Positions 26,275 through 38,171 of a stretch of DNA of 64,000 bases are shown piece by piece. The notes beneath the pieces were generated by a model. It did not search any database. It was not told the origin of the DNA and worked only from the letters and a program-made list of their open reading frames with translations. The position numbers and the translations under genes are program-made. The DNA is from Pterobdella sp. o SKG-2022 (Eukaryota; Annelida; Clitellata; Hirudinida; Piscicolidae): assembly GCA_964035795.1 (NCBI GenBank), contig OZ038321.1, positions 5,880,996 through 5,944,995 on the forward strand. The letters run 5' to 3'. Within the stretch, counting starts at the first letter, position 1. The number at the start of each line of letters is the position of its first letter.

Positions 26275-26405
26275 TGATATTATTATTATTATTGTTGTTG
26301 ATATTATCAAAGTTATGGTAATGATTATTATCAAGATCAGTGTGATCATTACCATTATAACTATTATCATCACTATGATTATTATTATTTTTATTATTAT
26401 TAAAT
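26275..26405. repeat. Imperfect (ATT)n tract
   Basis: Imperfect att/atc triplets. They give the minus-strand Asn/Asp/His-rich reading frame 26246-26470, which is probably a by-product although it has an ATG and a non-repetitive start MHHARLTSFDLVPRVL. Confidence 0.75.
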
Positions 26406-26438
26406 TTTATGATGATATTATGAAGGACACGTGGTACG

Positions 26439-26454
26439 AGGTCAAATGAGGTCA
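26439..26454 (+). promoter_or_regulatory. Perfect DR4 nuclear-receptor half-site pair
   Basis: AGGTCA-AATG-AGGTCA is a direct repeat with a 4-nt spacer, the layout bound by nuclear-receptor heterodimers of the TR/LXR kind. A CACGTG E-box is 6 bp upstream (26428-26433). Chance occurrence of a perfect pair in 64 kb is uncommon but possible. Confidence 0.3.
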
Positions 26455-27863
26455 ATCGTGCATGATGCATCGCATACTTTATAGTCTTTTTACGTTTTTT
26501 TTATTTTTTTGTTTTTTTTTATTTTTTTGGATTTTTTAAAATTTATATTATTCTTTTATTTGAAATTTTTTTCTGTTTAGACAATCTTGTTTTTCATACT
26601 CTTTTTTAAATCTTTTTCTTTGGTTTATTTGTTAATTTTTATTTTTTCATAGCATTTTTTTGTATTGTTCATCTTTATTTTTTTTATTTTGTTATGTTTT
26701 TTATTTTCATTTTCTAATTTGTTTTAACATTTTTGAAATGCCATTATTTTATTTTTTTCCAAAACTTTTTTCTTCATATGTTTGTCGTTTTTTAATCGCA
26801 AAATGATGTTTTTCAAAAAATTTGTTGAACTTAATTCATTTTCTCAACTGGGTCATATTATTAGTCTAACTAACCTTCATATATACACATTTTGAATAAT
26901 TTTTTAAAAAACTTTTCTATATTTTTGAAATTTTTGTATAGTTATCTCATGTTTTAGATCCACGGTTTTATTTTTATCATTTAAATGAAGAGAAACTTAT
27001 CGGAAATTAATTTCTATTCTTGTTTAAAAAAGTACTTTTTGTACTCGCAGTTGATTTAAATAAAGTATTAAATTTATTCACGTGTCTGTACTTGTTTTCT
27101 TTAAATAAAAATTTTAAATGATCAAACAATGAAACAAAATGATTAATTTTGCAAACCAAAAAATTTTAATATCTGACTTTTTAAAAGTAACTTACTTATT
27201 ACCAATAAAAATATTTCTTGTTACCACTAACATTCAACATTATTAATATTAGTTTCCATTAGTATTAACAATTGTTTTAATCATAGCGATACCCCAATAA
27301 CACACGAATTCCATCTGGAACGTTACAACCCACGTAAGGGTACCTACTCTTTTATTAATTGCCAATTTAATATTGCAATAAAACACCACCAACATCAGGG
27401 AGTATTTCAAAGAAGAATCATAAATAGAAACATTAACCACAGAATATTTTTGCATGCCAAACACCCTATATATATATATTATACATGCCTGTCTCCTACT
27501 CTCTTTATGCCATCTAGTTGCCTTACCTGGTGTTGTGTGTAGTTACATTCTCGCGTCTTCTTTATGAACTTTTTTTCATTTTTATCACCACCATCTTGAA
27601 ACTGACTGAGTTGAACCAAATTATAATTAACTTTGTGTTTTTATATTATAATCATTATTTTTTGAATTTTTTATTAATTAAAAAACTTTCAATAACTGCA
27701 GCACCTTTCTTTGCCTTCTTGCGCTTGCAAGCAATCAAGTTTTCTGTACCTCCACCATTTAGTAATTTATATCTTTTTATTATTTTTAAAAAATCTTTCC
27801 CACCAACAAAACCAATAAGTTTTTACAATATTTTCAATATATATTATCAATTCGTTTCAAAAG

Positions 27864-27881
27864 GAGGATTTATAAATCCTC
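27864..27881. other. Perfect 18-bp palindrome
   Basis: GAGGATTTATAAATCCTC is fully self-complementary. It ends the 122-codon Phe/Leu/Ile-rich + frame 27518-27886 (starting at TTG), which I do not accept as a gene. Confidence 0.6.
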
Positions 27882-28323
27882 ATTAAAGATGGCCTCTTTT
27901 TCCAACTCCATTGTAAGCTTTACAGTGAAATTTATTTAACTTATCATAAATAAATTGAACTTTGAAAAATTTCTTCTTTTTGAATAAAAATTTAGAGACA
28001 TGAGCTCTCAGCCATTCGAAACTTTGATTAATCTGTGGCTCCACTTTAAAAAATTAACCTAAAAATATGTCACAAAATTTAAATATATAATTGTACATTT
28101 ATTATAGTATTTGGGATAATACTGTTTCAACCAAAATAATAAATAATTTTTGATAGTTAAATGCTGGTATTCGACGTAAACCAGTGAGGCAAAGTTGGGA
28201 CTAAAACACAATAAACTATCTCAGTAATAATTATGGTTTTGCTCATTAATATTTAATAAAATTAAAATAACTGATATAAAATGATATAGCTAAAAGTTTT
28301 TATTAAATATTTTTGTTTCCAAG

Positions 28324-28393
28324 TTCCTGCTAGTAGTGATGCTCAAGCTGTTTATGACACTAACTCTCATAGATATGGCCAGAATTTCAAAAG
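28324..28393 (+). CDS. Candidate exon
   Basis: The acceptor aaatatttttgtttccaag is strong; the donor AAAAG|GTTTTG is weak. The most coding-like frame reads PASSDAQAVYDTNSHRYGQN and leaves two bases, fitting the candidate at 31240. It might be an early exon of the + strand gene ending at 57 kb. Confidence 0.35.
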
Positions 28394-29034
28394 GTTTTGA
28401 ATCGAATTTATATTTAAAAAATTTTTAAAGTTGATTTTATTCACACTTCTCAAAACATACAATAGTTTGGCGTGAAAATCAGTTTAAAAAAGATCAATAA
28501 ATGTAATTAGAGACATCATATGTATCCTTTTCAATAATTCTCTTGTAAAATTCCAATATAAAATAACTGCTAGATACTTCTATTTGTGAAAATAACTATT
28601 ATTCATAATTGAGATATTTAATGGAAACTGATTATTCGAAATTTTTATTAGAAATAAATAGAATTATTCATAATAGAAATTTTTTTTTGGGTAAATAAAT
28701 ACTAAAAATGAAAGAATTTGGAAGTAGATAATTTTATTTATTCACATTTATTTATTAATATTTATAGAGATTTGAAAATAAAACATATTTGTTGCATGCC
28801 AAAGTTTTTCACAAACGATTTGAAAGCATAAAATTGAATAAAAGCTCGAGAATGAGACTACTGGGTTGAGAGAGAACAAAAGAGAAACAATAAGAACTCA
28901 AAAACATAGACAATTTTTTTCATCTTTTTACTTCATAATTGCTGCCCGCCTTGTGTTGTTTTTCATTTTGTGAACAGATGTTCTTTTTTGTCACTACCCT
29001 CGGATGATTGAATAAATAAATAATTTTATTTATC

Positions 29035-29195
29035 TAGCGCCAAGGCAAGCAACTGAGGCGCACTGCTACAAATTTAATGTAGTGAAAACACTCTATAGAA
29101 CAGTATGATGATTGTAGTTGTTGGCCCACGTGGGATCGAACCAGGTCACTTTAGATAATTAGTCTAATGCTCAACCACTGAGCTATAGGGGCCAT
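29035..29195 (-). repeat. tRNA-derived SINE-like copy
   Basis: The minus-strand head has TAGCTCAGTGGTTGAGC, TTAGACTAATTATCTAA and GGTTCGATCCC. The body shares gctacaaatttaatgtag and gaaaacactct-type sequence with the copy at 59.4 kb. The far end runs into ctagataaataaaattattt, a short-repeat tail. Family relation is clear by eye; no target duplication was identified. Confidence 0.78.
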
Positions 29196-30159
29196 TGATG
29201 TGAAGATTCAACTTTTTATATTTAAAATATTCAGTGAAGTTGAGTAGTTTCACTATTTCCAAGTTCAAGTTATATATATATGAATCTATGTTTGCTTTCC
29301 ATTGAACTGGTGGTATTCGAAAACTCCATTGCAAAACTTTCGAAATTTATTTTTTCAATCTCAAGCTGAAAGGCGCTACTATTTAAATAATGGATAAATA
29401 CACACAATCTTCCCACGTCAAATAAATACTCCGTTTTCACACGTTAAATAGCGATTAATGTCCTTCCCAAAACAGTTAAATGACTACAATCTGTATGTAT
29501 GAAAAATCAGATATAATTGTGAATATCGGTATTATATTAAGGCAACGGTATTAAGCGTTAGTGCTTCCTTCAATATATCATTCAAGTTGAAATGCGGAGG
29601 TCTTGGTGCGATAATGGATACATACTGAAAATTTGAGAATGATCATTATAAAAAAAACTGAAATAATCTTATGGTTTAATGAATATAAACTACATAAAAA
29701 TTTACTAGTTATGAAAATTGTTTGCCTCACTTAAATAGTAGCTAGGTGAAAAAGCTGTTCAATTTATTAACTTGAAAGAACTTTGAAAAGCCTTTTATTG
29801 TGAAAGTATCACTTTCAAGTTATTATAAATACTCTTTAAAAAAATAAGTATGACAGACAAAAAAATTGCTTCAACTTACACTAAACTTCACTCAGTTATG
29901 TTTAAACTTAAGAAGCCATCGCTGAAATAAAATCAAAATTTAAATATTTATTGTTTCATTAAATTTTACGAAAAATTATTATTCGAACCACAAATTAAAA
30001 ATATCTTTCGAATAAATCAAATTATAAAAAAGTCCTTCGTTTAATCACTTTTTTAAAATCACAGTTGAAAAAAAACCTCAGAAAAATGTAATTAAAAAAA
30101 CTCAACGCATAATCACTTCAAAACTTTTACCCATAACAACATTAAAAGCACATACTCAC

Positions 30160-30220
30160 CTGACATTACAGAGATAAGATAGACAACGATGGAGAATGAT
30201 AACCAGAGTGGCATGAACAT
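30160..30220 (-). CDS. Signal-peptide first coding exon of an unidentified secreted or membrane protein
   Basis: The ATG at 30220 is the first after an in-frame TAG. It starts MFMPLWLSFSIVVYLISVMS, a textbook hydrophobic signal peptide with a small residue near the end, and runs straight into a consensus donor TCAG|GTGAGTATG. Such a signal peptide ending at a donor is common for first coding exons of extracellular proteins. The remaining exons must lie at lower coordinates on the minus strand; the Cys-containing candidates at 13-19 kb are possible, but no exon with the required phase (one base carried) links them directly. Confidence 0.55.
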
Positions 30221-30269
30221 CCTATGATCATCCTTGTGTCCCTACCGATGCTGCCTAACAAGCTGGCGT

Positions 30270-30335
30270 GGTTCTACTGGGTTCTGGGTCGATGGCGGTG
30301 GCTGGGTCGATGGCAATGGCTGGGTTTTGTTGGGA
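30270..30335. repeat. Small minisatellite, ~18-bp unit
   Basis: ggctgggtcgatggc recurs with small changes across about 60 bp. It lies upstream (minus strand) of the signal-peptide exon at 30220 and produces the short Pro/Gln/Thr-rich minus frame. Confidence 0.6.
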
Positions 30336-31239
30336 TTTGATATCGGTTGAGTTTTCAGCGTTTTGCTGGAAGGTTTTGTTGAGGTTTTGTGTTGTATTGT
30401 TGTTTTTATTGTTTTATTGTGGTTTTTTGTTTTGTTGCTCCGAGAAAGAATCATAATGCGTTTTCATTTTTTATTGATTCATTTTATTCATTTCATTGCC
30501 GTTATGATTGTTTGAAGGATAGTTCTTGTTAAGGAAAAGAGTGTTTTGTTTCTATTCACAGTTTTTCATTAGAATATTTAGCTTTTGTGAGAAAATTTTT
30601 AATTTTTATTGTCATTCAACGCTTTTTCCGAATCACAATTTAAACCTGTGTTTATTCTGTGAAGGTTTGTCTCCTTTTCTTTGGGTATGTTAATTTCCAT
30701 CGATCTATTTCTCTTGTTTCACTTCCTTTTATAGCTTTCCAATTTCTCCTTTAAATCTTTTACTTCGTATTTCACTGTTATTGTAACTGAAAAGTTCAAA
30801 ATTTTTAACATTTTGATTTTTCTTCAACTTTTCATAGATTTCCAGATAATTGATTTTTTGAATTTTCTTTTTTCAAATTTTGAGGATTTGCCGAGTTTTT
30901 ATCATTCAAGCCGTTTTCGCTTCAGCTAGCCGCTTCATTTATTTATCTCTCCCTTCTGTTTGGCCAAAAATTGTTAAATTGAACTGAAAATTACAATTCA
31001 ACAAAAGTTACTATTGTTATTTTTTTTACTTCCAAAGCACTTGGTGTTACTTTTCATTTTATAACTTAATAATTTAAAATTTAAAACAAACTTTTTTTAA
31101 TCATTAACACGAACAGTTATCACTAGAAAAAATCCATTAGAACTGCAGTATAATGAACACAAATAATGATCGTTTTAACTGTCACTTTTACAGTAATGTC
31201 TCCTGTAAATATAATACCTCGTTGCTCTTCATATTCCAG

Positions 31240-31280
31240 CGTACATGTATATGTAGTCAGTAGAATTATATTGGTTCAAG
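31240..31280 (+). CDS. Candidate short exon with strong splice sites
   Basis: The acceptor ctcgttgctcttcatattccag and the donor TTCAAG|GTATGTATG are both near consensus. Only one frame is open: VHVYVVSRIILVQ, needing two incoming bases and leaving one. It could instead be an untranslated exon. Confidence 0.42.
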
Positions 31281-32191
31281 GTATGTATGTTTGCTTTTAT
31301 AGGGGAATATGGATGGAATTATATGAAAACTCAAACTAACATCACCATTTTTTTCTAATTTTTCAAGTTATCATTATACTCTATTTTTAATTTTGTTTCA
31401 AACTTTTTTTGTTTTTTTTTTTTTAATTTTTATTTTTTGTCACATTTAAGCATACATCTGGAAAAAAAACTATATATTCGTAACATAATATGATAAAATA
31501 ATACCAAATAACACATCCTAAAGGCGTGTTCATTAAAACACACACATACAAAATGATAGAAATCATTACAGCTTGATAATGCGATAGATTGAGGCAGGCG
31601 ATAAGGTAAGAGATTCCCTATCACTAATCCTCCAGCGTTAAAAGTTTTGGAGCAGAAAATGATGTCTCTTGAAGGCTCGAGCGAAGTTTTGATTCTCTAT
31701 TAATTGAATTGTGCCCCGATTCTAATGGGGAATTCTCTGTTAATTTAAGTTTAAATCCGCATAGAAATAATTAATTTAAGATGCTAATAAAATTTTTGGT
31801 TTAGAATTATTATAATTTTTTTTGATGCAACATTGAAAAAACAAGGTACAAATGAAGTAAAGGTTGAAACTTCATAAACTGAATAATACAATCAGTAAAA
31901 CTTAGCTATGCGGATTAGCATGTTAAAAACATGATGCACACTCAACAATCAAAAATATTTTGTTTAAAATCATTATTTCATTTTATTTAAAATGTATTTC
32001 ATGGATTTTTGTGAATTCTCCATATGCGAAAATGAAAGTAAAAGGTTGTTTAATTTCAACAAAAGTTCATTTTCACAAATAGTTATTTTTTTGTATTCGT
32101 GGCACCAAAGTTGTTTGCAATGACAGATGCACGTGAAATACAAAGCAGAAGAAAACGAAAAAAAAAAGAGGTGAAATTAGGCGTCGTATAC

Positions 32192-32243
32192 CCAGTGTGT
32201 GGCTCATGTTAGCTTGGACTTCAAGCTCAACTATCACGGAGTT
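32192..32243 (-). CDS. Candidate exon
   Basis: Acceptor TAAATTAAATTTTTTAG and donor CACTGG|GTATAC. The phase-0 frame reads NSVIVELEVQANMSHTL and leaves one base. If not spliced, the frame continues with a hydrophobic segment and ends after about 45 codons from the internal Met. Confidence 0.3.
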
Positions 32244-32357
32244 CTAAAAAATTTAATTTATTGAACATGCTTCATTTTCCACATTTCCATTTATTAACGT
32301 CATCATGTATTTGTCTAAAGTTAATAAAAGAGTTTCATAATATCAATATTTCATTTT

Positions 32358-32591
32358 TCAATGCATTCCACGTTTCATAATTTTATCAGTTTTTATTAAA
32401 ATTGAAAAGATCTCTTGAATACATTCATTCTTAAGTTTTTTCTCGTCTTGAAACGTTTTATAATAAGACTGAATGAAAGAATATTTTAGTTTTGTTTTTA
32501 ATAAATGTTTTTTTGAATTGCACACCAATCCAAAATTTAGATACTCAAATCTTTTTAAATATTGAACCCTCCAAAAAGGACATGAGCTCAT
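32358..32591 (-). CDS. 77-codon ORF, unassigned
   Basis: It starts with ATG: MSSCPFWRVQYLKRFEYLNF. It continues with a Lys/Glu-rich helical-looking part YYKTFQDEKKLKNECIQEIF and ends at TGA 32358-32360. The length is only marginally above chance. Confidence 0.25.
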   Translation of the reverse strand: MSSCPFWRVQYLKRFEYLNFGLVCNSKKHLLKTKLKYSFIQSYYKTFQDEKKLKNECIQEIFSILIKTDKIMKRGMH

Positions 32592-33256
32592 TGATGCAAC
32601 ACTAAGTAATGGAGACTTGCAAATCTAACACCACAAATATAATAAGAAAGGCCATATAAATGAACCACAAAAATATACGTAATGTATTTTATAGAAAGAT
32701 CTTATTCAATCAAAAAAAAATTACATATAAAAACAACCTTGAATAAGTTAGAGAAACACTACCTTCTTGAACAAGTTCAATCACTTTGATGTTCTCTTTT
32801 CATGGGCTTTAGTTGTTACAAATTCATATTCTCATTATAGACTCCCATACGCATCAACATTAAGTATATGCAACAAATTGATACACAGAATCAAATGTAT
32901 ATTCTGCCATCATTAATCTTTAACCTTGCCTGTCTGTCCAAGCTCTTGTTTGTGTTATAATCTCTTTTGTCTACAAATACCTTCTACAGTAAATAAAATA
33001 ATTTACGGTTAACAAGCTTTTTTTATCACTTCATGAAATAATTTTTTACCCAACGAAAAAATTTTTTGACCAAAGGTTTGGTTTAATTTAAAAGCTACTG
33101 AGCGATAAATTTAATTGCTAAGCTTGTAGAAATAGATTTGTTATAAAAAATTTCGTAAAAAAATTTTAGAAAAACTCAATTAATCTAAAGAATCGTTCCA
33201 CTATCTTATATGAGAAATTTAATTGTTTTTGTTTCATAATAAATAATTAAGCTCAG

Positions 33257-33293
33257 TGCAACTTGAGACAAGCCTCGTTGGCCATAGTATGTG
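33257..33293 (+). CDS. Candidate short exon
   Basis: Acceptor ataattaagctcag and donor ATGTG|GTACGTGG. In the phase left by 31280 it reads QLETSLVGHSM and leaves two bases. Unspliced, the frame goes on through a Trp/Cys/Val-rich text to a nearby stop. Confidence 0.3.
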
Positions 33294-33747
33294 GTACGTG
33301 GAAGTTCTGTTTGTGGTCTGTTGGTGCTATGGAGCTTGCTGAAAGTAATACCTTCAACTGTTTTGAAGGTTTATCAACTATTTCCTGGTTTTGTTTTGTT
33401 AAATGCCTGTTTTTAATTTTACTTTGCTATTAATATTTATAGATTATTGTGTTTCCATTTTTTAGCTTATATTCATAAATTTTGTTTTATCTTGATTGAA
33501 AAATGAATTTTTAAAACTGAAATTATTTCATTTTGGCTATGTTATTTTTCAGTATTTTTTCACAAATTGATTTCCCACATAGTTTAGTTTGTTTGGAGCA
33601 TTTTTAACCACGAAAGTTAATGAAATTTTCAAATAAACAGTAACAAAAAATCCATAAATTGGTCTTTATAACCAAAAAAATTTTTACTGAAAGTACTTTC
33701 AAACCATGTTGAAATTGAAAAATCAACGGAGCTTATTAAACTCTCAC

Positions 33748-33844
33748 CTATTCTCGCACGCAAACAACACAAACACACATTTACGCAGGGGACCACACCA
33801 CTTCTCTACACCAATCTCAAGCCTGAATGCCTGCGTGCAGTACC
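33748..33844 (-). CDS. Candidate Cys-rich exon
   Basis: The acceptor AATTTATTCATCTCTAG and the donor GAATAG|GTGAGAG are both strong. Between them one frame gives YCTQAFRLEIGVEKWC and then GPLRKCVFVLFACENR, with four cysteines in 31 codons, and leaves two bases. A + strand frame (GTTPLLYTNLKPECLRAVP) is also open, but with a poorer acceptor and no donor. It lies upstream of the signal-peptide exon on the same strand, so it would belong to another gene unless that start is not the first. Confidence 0.45.
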
Positions 33845-34201
33845 CTAGAGATGAATAAATTATCATTTTATTTTATCGTTCTATTTAAATTGTTGTTATT
33901 GCTTTTTTTTCATGTTTCTTTTTTATGAACGTTCATATTTTTGTATTTACATAAACACTCAGATCTCTTCATGTTTCGTAGAAAATCTTTTCTTATTCTC
34001 ATGTTCAAAAACTATTACAACTAATACTAATGATATACCTAAAATTTTTATAAATTTATTTTAAAAATATAAAATCAATAATATAGTTTTTATGATCGTA
34101 GCATTCTCCATTACTCATTGTGTTTTGAAAGCTGCTTATTATGCTCATATTATTAGCTATAAAAACAAAATTTGAGACAAAAAAAATAAACGATTGATTT
34201 G

Positions 34202-34372
34202 AACGGAGACCCCTGGTGGCTGGACGAATGTCCTCAGCCCTCAATACATCGTGAACTTTATTGGTCTTGTCTGAACAAAATGCCATTAAAAGCTGGAGAA
34301 TATTCAACAAACAGGCTTGTGTTTTATAAAACAATTGAAAATCCAGTGAAGAAATATTCAAGAATGATATAA
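34202..34372 (+). CDS. Candidate coding segment (56 codons); the opposite strand is also open
   Basis: The + frame reads NGDPWWLDECPQPSIHRELY, then WSCLNKMPLKAGEYSTNRLV and NPVKKYSRMI to TAA 34370-34372. Upstream it is open only to TAA 34187-34189, with no good acceptor. The minus strand over the same DNA (34056-34361) is open for 101 codons, with FCSDKTNKVHDVLRAEDIRP after a strong acceptor TGAATATTCTCCAG. Only one is likely real; I cannot choose. Confidence 0.35.
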   Translation, partial: NGDPWWLDECPQPSIHRELYWSCLNKMPLKAGEYSTNRLVFYKTIENPVKKYSRMI

Positions 34373-35681
34373 AAACGTTAAAAAAGTGTGAAATAGTAAA
34401 AAATAATATAAATTTTCAAAAAGTATATGAATAAATTTTTGTTAAATTTCATTGTTTTCCTACAATTTAATAGAAGGAATGTATGAAGATGGAGTTTCAC
34501 AAAGATTATATATATTTTTCATTATTTCATTTTTACGTCAAAAATGGGATTTGAAAACTTTAAAACAAAAGGGTCAAGTTTTTTATGAGATTTATCCTTA
34601 AAGATGTGAAAAGTGAAATTGTTATTCAGAAGATCGAAAATATTATGATTTAACATGATATAATCAAAAAAATATGAAATTCTAGAAGTGAATATGAAAA
34701 TTAATGTGCAAATAAAAAAAAATGATATAAAAACAAAAGCAAACAAAATTGAAATAGTAATGAACAATATGTTGAAACAAAGAATTGATATTAAGTATAA
34801 AGTCATCAGTCTGATAAATTATAAGATTGTACTCATCGAAAATTTTAGTCTTCGTTAAACAATTAATGTATCTGAAATTTCTTCACTACGAAAAAATAAA
34901 AATAAATCGAATAAAGAGATGAAATAAAAATGAAATAAAAACCTTAACATTCAAAAATGAATGGGGTTTCCTGATGTAAAGCTGTATGTGTTGGTTGCAA
35001 CTTTTCTGAGTGTTCCAGTGTTTTAGATGGTTTGTTGAGAAGTTTTATATAAAGTTTGAGACGTTTCTTCGTGTTAAATTTTCTTCTTAGGGTTGGATTG
35101 AAATTTTCTATTTTTGAATTTTCGTTTTTCTGTTTTTAAAACAAAATACCAAAAAAATAAGATTTAATATACAAAAAAGAGTTCAAAAATGAATGTCAAA
35201 ATAATAGAAAAAATAAAAAACCCGACAATGGAAACGTTTTCAATTTGAAAAATAGAATTCTGAATCTCTTATTATTTATAAATTTTTTTTAACATACTAA
35301 GATTACGTCTGAATAATGAATAAGATTTTGACAAAGAATCCTTTTCAATAGAAACTTTAGTTTCAAAATTTTTAAATAAAAAAAATGGTCTTTTATAATA
35401 AATTAATGTATGTTTGAATTTTTTATTTCCAATATTAAAAAACAACGTTTATTAGTCATCTATTATATCTGAAAAATAATTCTTTTCAAAAACTAAAAAT
35501 AAAATAATTCAAAAAAAATAAAATAACTTTAGATATTTGATAATACGAAATAATTGAGAAAGTATAAAAGAATATATTAAAATAGAAAATAGTTAACTAA
35601 AATATAACATTTAAAAAGCTTGAATTTTCATAAGTTTTCTAGATTTTCTGAAATATCGAATATATTGAAATAAAAAATAAA

Positions 35682-35828
35682 ATGAAAAACTTGGGAAATA
35701 TGAGAGATAAGGATGACAATAAATTTATAATATTTTTAAAAGAACTCCCAGAGTTGTTGAAATGCTACAATAAGACAGAAATAAGCAATACATGGCCTGC
35801 TTGGATTAAGGGCTGTAGCGAGAGATGA
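35682..35828 (+). CDS. Small ORF of 48 codons
   Basis: ATG-initiated, beginning MKNLGNMRDKDDNKF and continuing FLKELPELLKCYNKTEISNT then WPAWIKGCSER. G+C rises toward its end. No splice sites, no recognised family. Confidence 0.28.
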   Translation: MKNLGNMRDKDDNKFIIFLKELPELLKCYNKTEISNTWPAWIKGCSER

Positions 35829-37198
35829 TGTATTTCTGTGGGTATTTGTATTAAATATCATTGCTTTGCAGGGTTTCTTTTAAAAATTATTTGAAGTTTT
35901 TTAAATCTGATTGGATTTCAAAAAATTTATTTCGAAACGACTAAACTTTAGTTTTTGATGATTTAAACTTTCTCATGCTTCGTTGAAAAGAATTGAAAAT
36001 AAACACTGAATTATTTCCAAGGATTTATAACAATTCTTTTTTGTCAATTGTATGAGAACTTTTATGAAAAAGTAAAAATAGTGAAAGAAATAAATGATTT
36101 TGTGGGAAAACTAGGTTGAATTGAAAGCTTGCACGGTTTCATTGTGGCAATCATATCGAATTATAATACGCTTTTCAGGGCTTCGACAAATTTGCCAAAA
36201 AAGCTTTTCATACTTCAAAAAAAAATTCTCAATGAAAAATAGCAGCATGAATAACGAATTTTTGAATTAATATAAACTGGTTATAGAATTAATTGAAAAA
36301 ATAATTTTTAATTTATCCAGGCTTTTTTTGCACTAACAATTGCTATAGAAGTTAATTTAATTTATATTTCCGAGTGAGGAGTGTTTGATCGGCAAAGTTG
36401 TTTAGCTTCAGAATTTTTAGTGATATATCATACATGTTTCAATTCATGGGAATCTACTATAAGTTTTCAGAGACATGGTATGCAAAACGTTAGCTAACGT
36501 TTTATGATGAGGCAAAACTTATCGAAAATTATAGCTTTTGATTATCAACAAATGCATTGAAAATTTTTTAAAATAGATGTGTTTTATAGAAAATTACTAT
36601 AAGCTTGCAATTTCGTAAAGAAACTATCTTATGAAATTGTGCTTTCTGAACGAGAATAAAAATCTGGTATGTAAAAAGTGAAATATCGTTACAAACTGTC
36701 ATTATTATTTTTTTTTTTATCAATCAATCTCATTCATTATTCATATAATATTTGATTATTTGGAAATTTCAATTAGAAATTTTCCAGTACATGTGGTTTG
36801 GAGGCGAATAACACAACACTGCAATAGTTGATCGATGCTGTTTGTTTTTCAAATGCTCTCCTCCCAAACTATTTTGATACTTTTTTTTCCACTTCTTACT
36901 ATTTATATATTTTTGTCTTATTTATTTCTCTTTCTTCTTTTTCATCCATTCATTTCTTTTTTTTCACCTTTTTCTTACTTCATTATTTCCTTCCTTCTTC
37001 TCTTTTTTTTTGGCAACTGATCTTTAAGCATTGTGAAACTTTTGACACAATTATCAAAATTTAACACTGAAGCTAGTTTTAAACGAAATTCGAAAATTTA
37101 AATTATCTTTTCACTAATTTAATTGAGTTTTTCTATTAGGTTAATACTTCAGCCTTGGATATTTTCAAATTAACAATTCTATATAATTATCTAAAAAA

Positions 37199-37390
37199 AT
37201 GAATTTTTCAACAGTGATGTACAACCAAAAAGCGTTTTGTATATCATTTTCATTGTTTTCAAACCACAAGATCAGTGCAAGGCGTGTTGTATTTCTTAAA
37301 AAACATCACTTAAGCACTCACACAGTCCATTCCTGCATCCGTCTTCATTGGGAAATTTTAAGTCAAATTTGTTTAATTCAATTATTTTGA
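37199..37390 (+). CDS. Small ORF of 63 codons
   Basis: It starts ATG (MNFSTVMYNQKAFCISF), then NHKISARRVVFLKKHHLSTH and CIRLHWEILSQICLIQLF. Slightly higher G+C than the flanks; near the length expected by chance. Confidence 0.25.
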   Translation: MNFSTVMYNQKAFCISFSLFSNHKISARRVVFLKKHHLSTHTVHSCIRLHWEILSQICLIQLF

Positions 37391-38171
37391 AATTGCGATA
37401 TACAGTCTATATTAAAATTTCTTAGTTTCTTAACTTAGTTATGCTTTTAATGAAATTTCCGAGATCTAAGCCGTTGTTAGCTAAACTTATTTTTATGAAA
37501 GACTAAAGATTATAAAAGTGAGTTTATTTTAAAGTTTTTTTTGCTTATTTTTTTATTTGAGTTTTATATATACATTTATCATTCATTTTTTTCGAGAAGA
37601 GAACCGACTTTTAGTACATCTTAAGTTTAAACCTCAACTCTATGCTTCCAGTTTTTTTGAACGGCTAGTAATTCATGTCTAAAAATCATTAAAAAGTCAG
37701 TTAATATTATATTTGTTTCATGGAATCAGTTTATTCATCTTACAGTATTGAATAATTTTTTAATTTTCGAAACCAAAAGCAGTTTAAAGCGAATTAATAA
37801 GAGCTAGACTATAAGAAGCAATTTCACTTTGTTGTGGTGTTGAAATCGTTAATTGTTTTTAAAATATCATATCTCAATTTTTTAAGTTTTTTTATAGAAA
37901 TATTTCAAACTTCATGAATTAATATATTTTCACAATTTTTTAGTTTTATGTTTGATGGTTTTATGGGATTCACATGTGTCTGTAGAAATTAATTGAGGTT
38001 GATTTGAAGATTAGTAATTTTTATTGAAAAAGTGTTATTAAGAATTTTACTTAATTTTTTATAAAAGTATAGCACTTGATTAAGTTTGGTAAAGTTTGAA
38101 AAAATCTCAAAAACTTTTAACATATCTTTTTTAAAATAATTTAAACGCTGTTTTATAACATCAACGTTCAA

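Noticed and set aside
27288..27336. Micro-exon candidate on + (acceptor ttttaatcatag, donor CCCAC|GTAAGG) reading RYPNNTRIPSGTLQP
   Set aside because: The opposite strand is also open and protein-like, and no neighbouring exon supports either.
36180..36235. Possible + terminal exon GFDKFAKKAFHTSKKNSQ after a good acceptor
   Set aside because: Short, two frames open, no linked exon.
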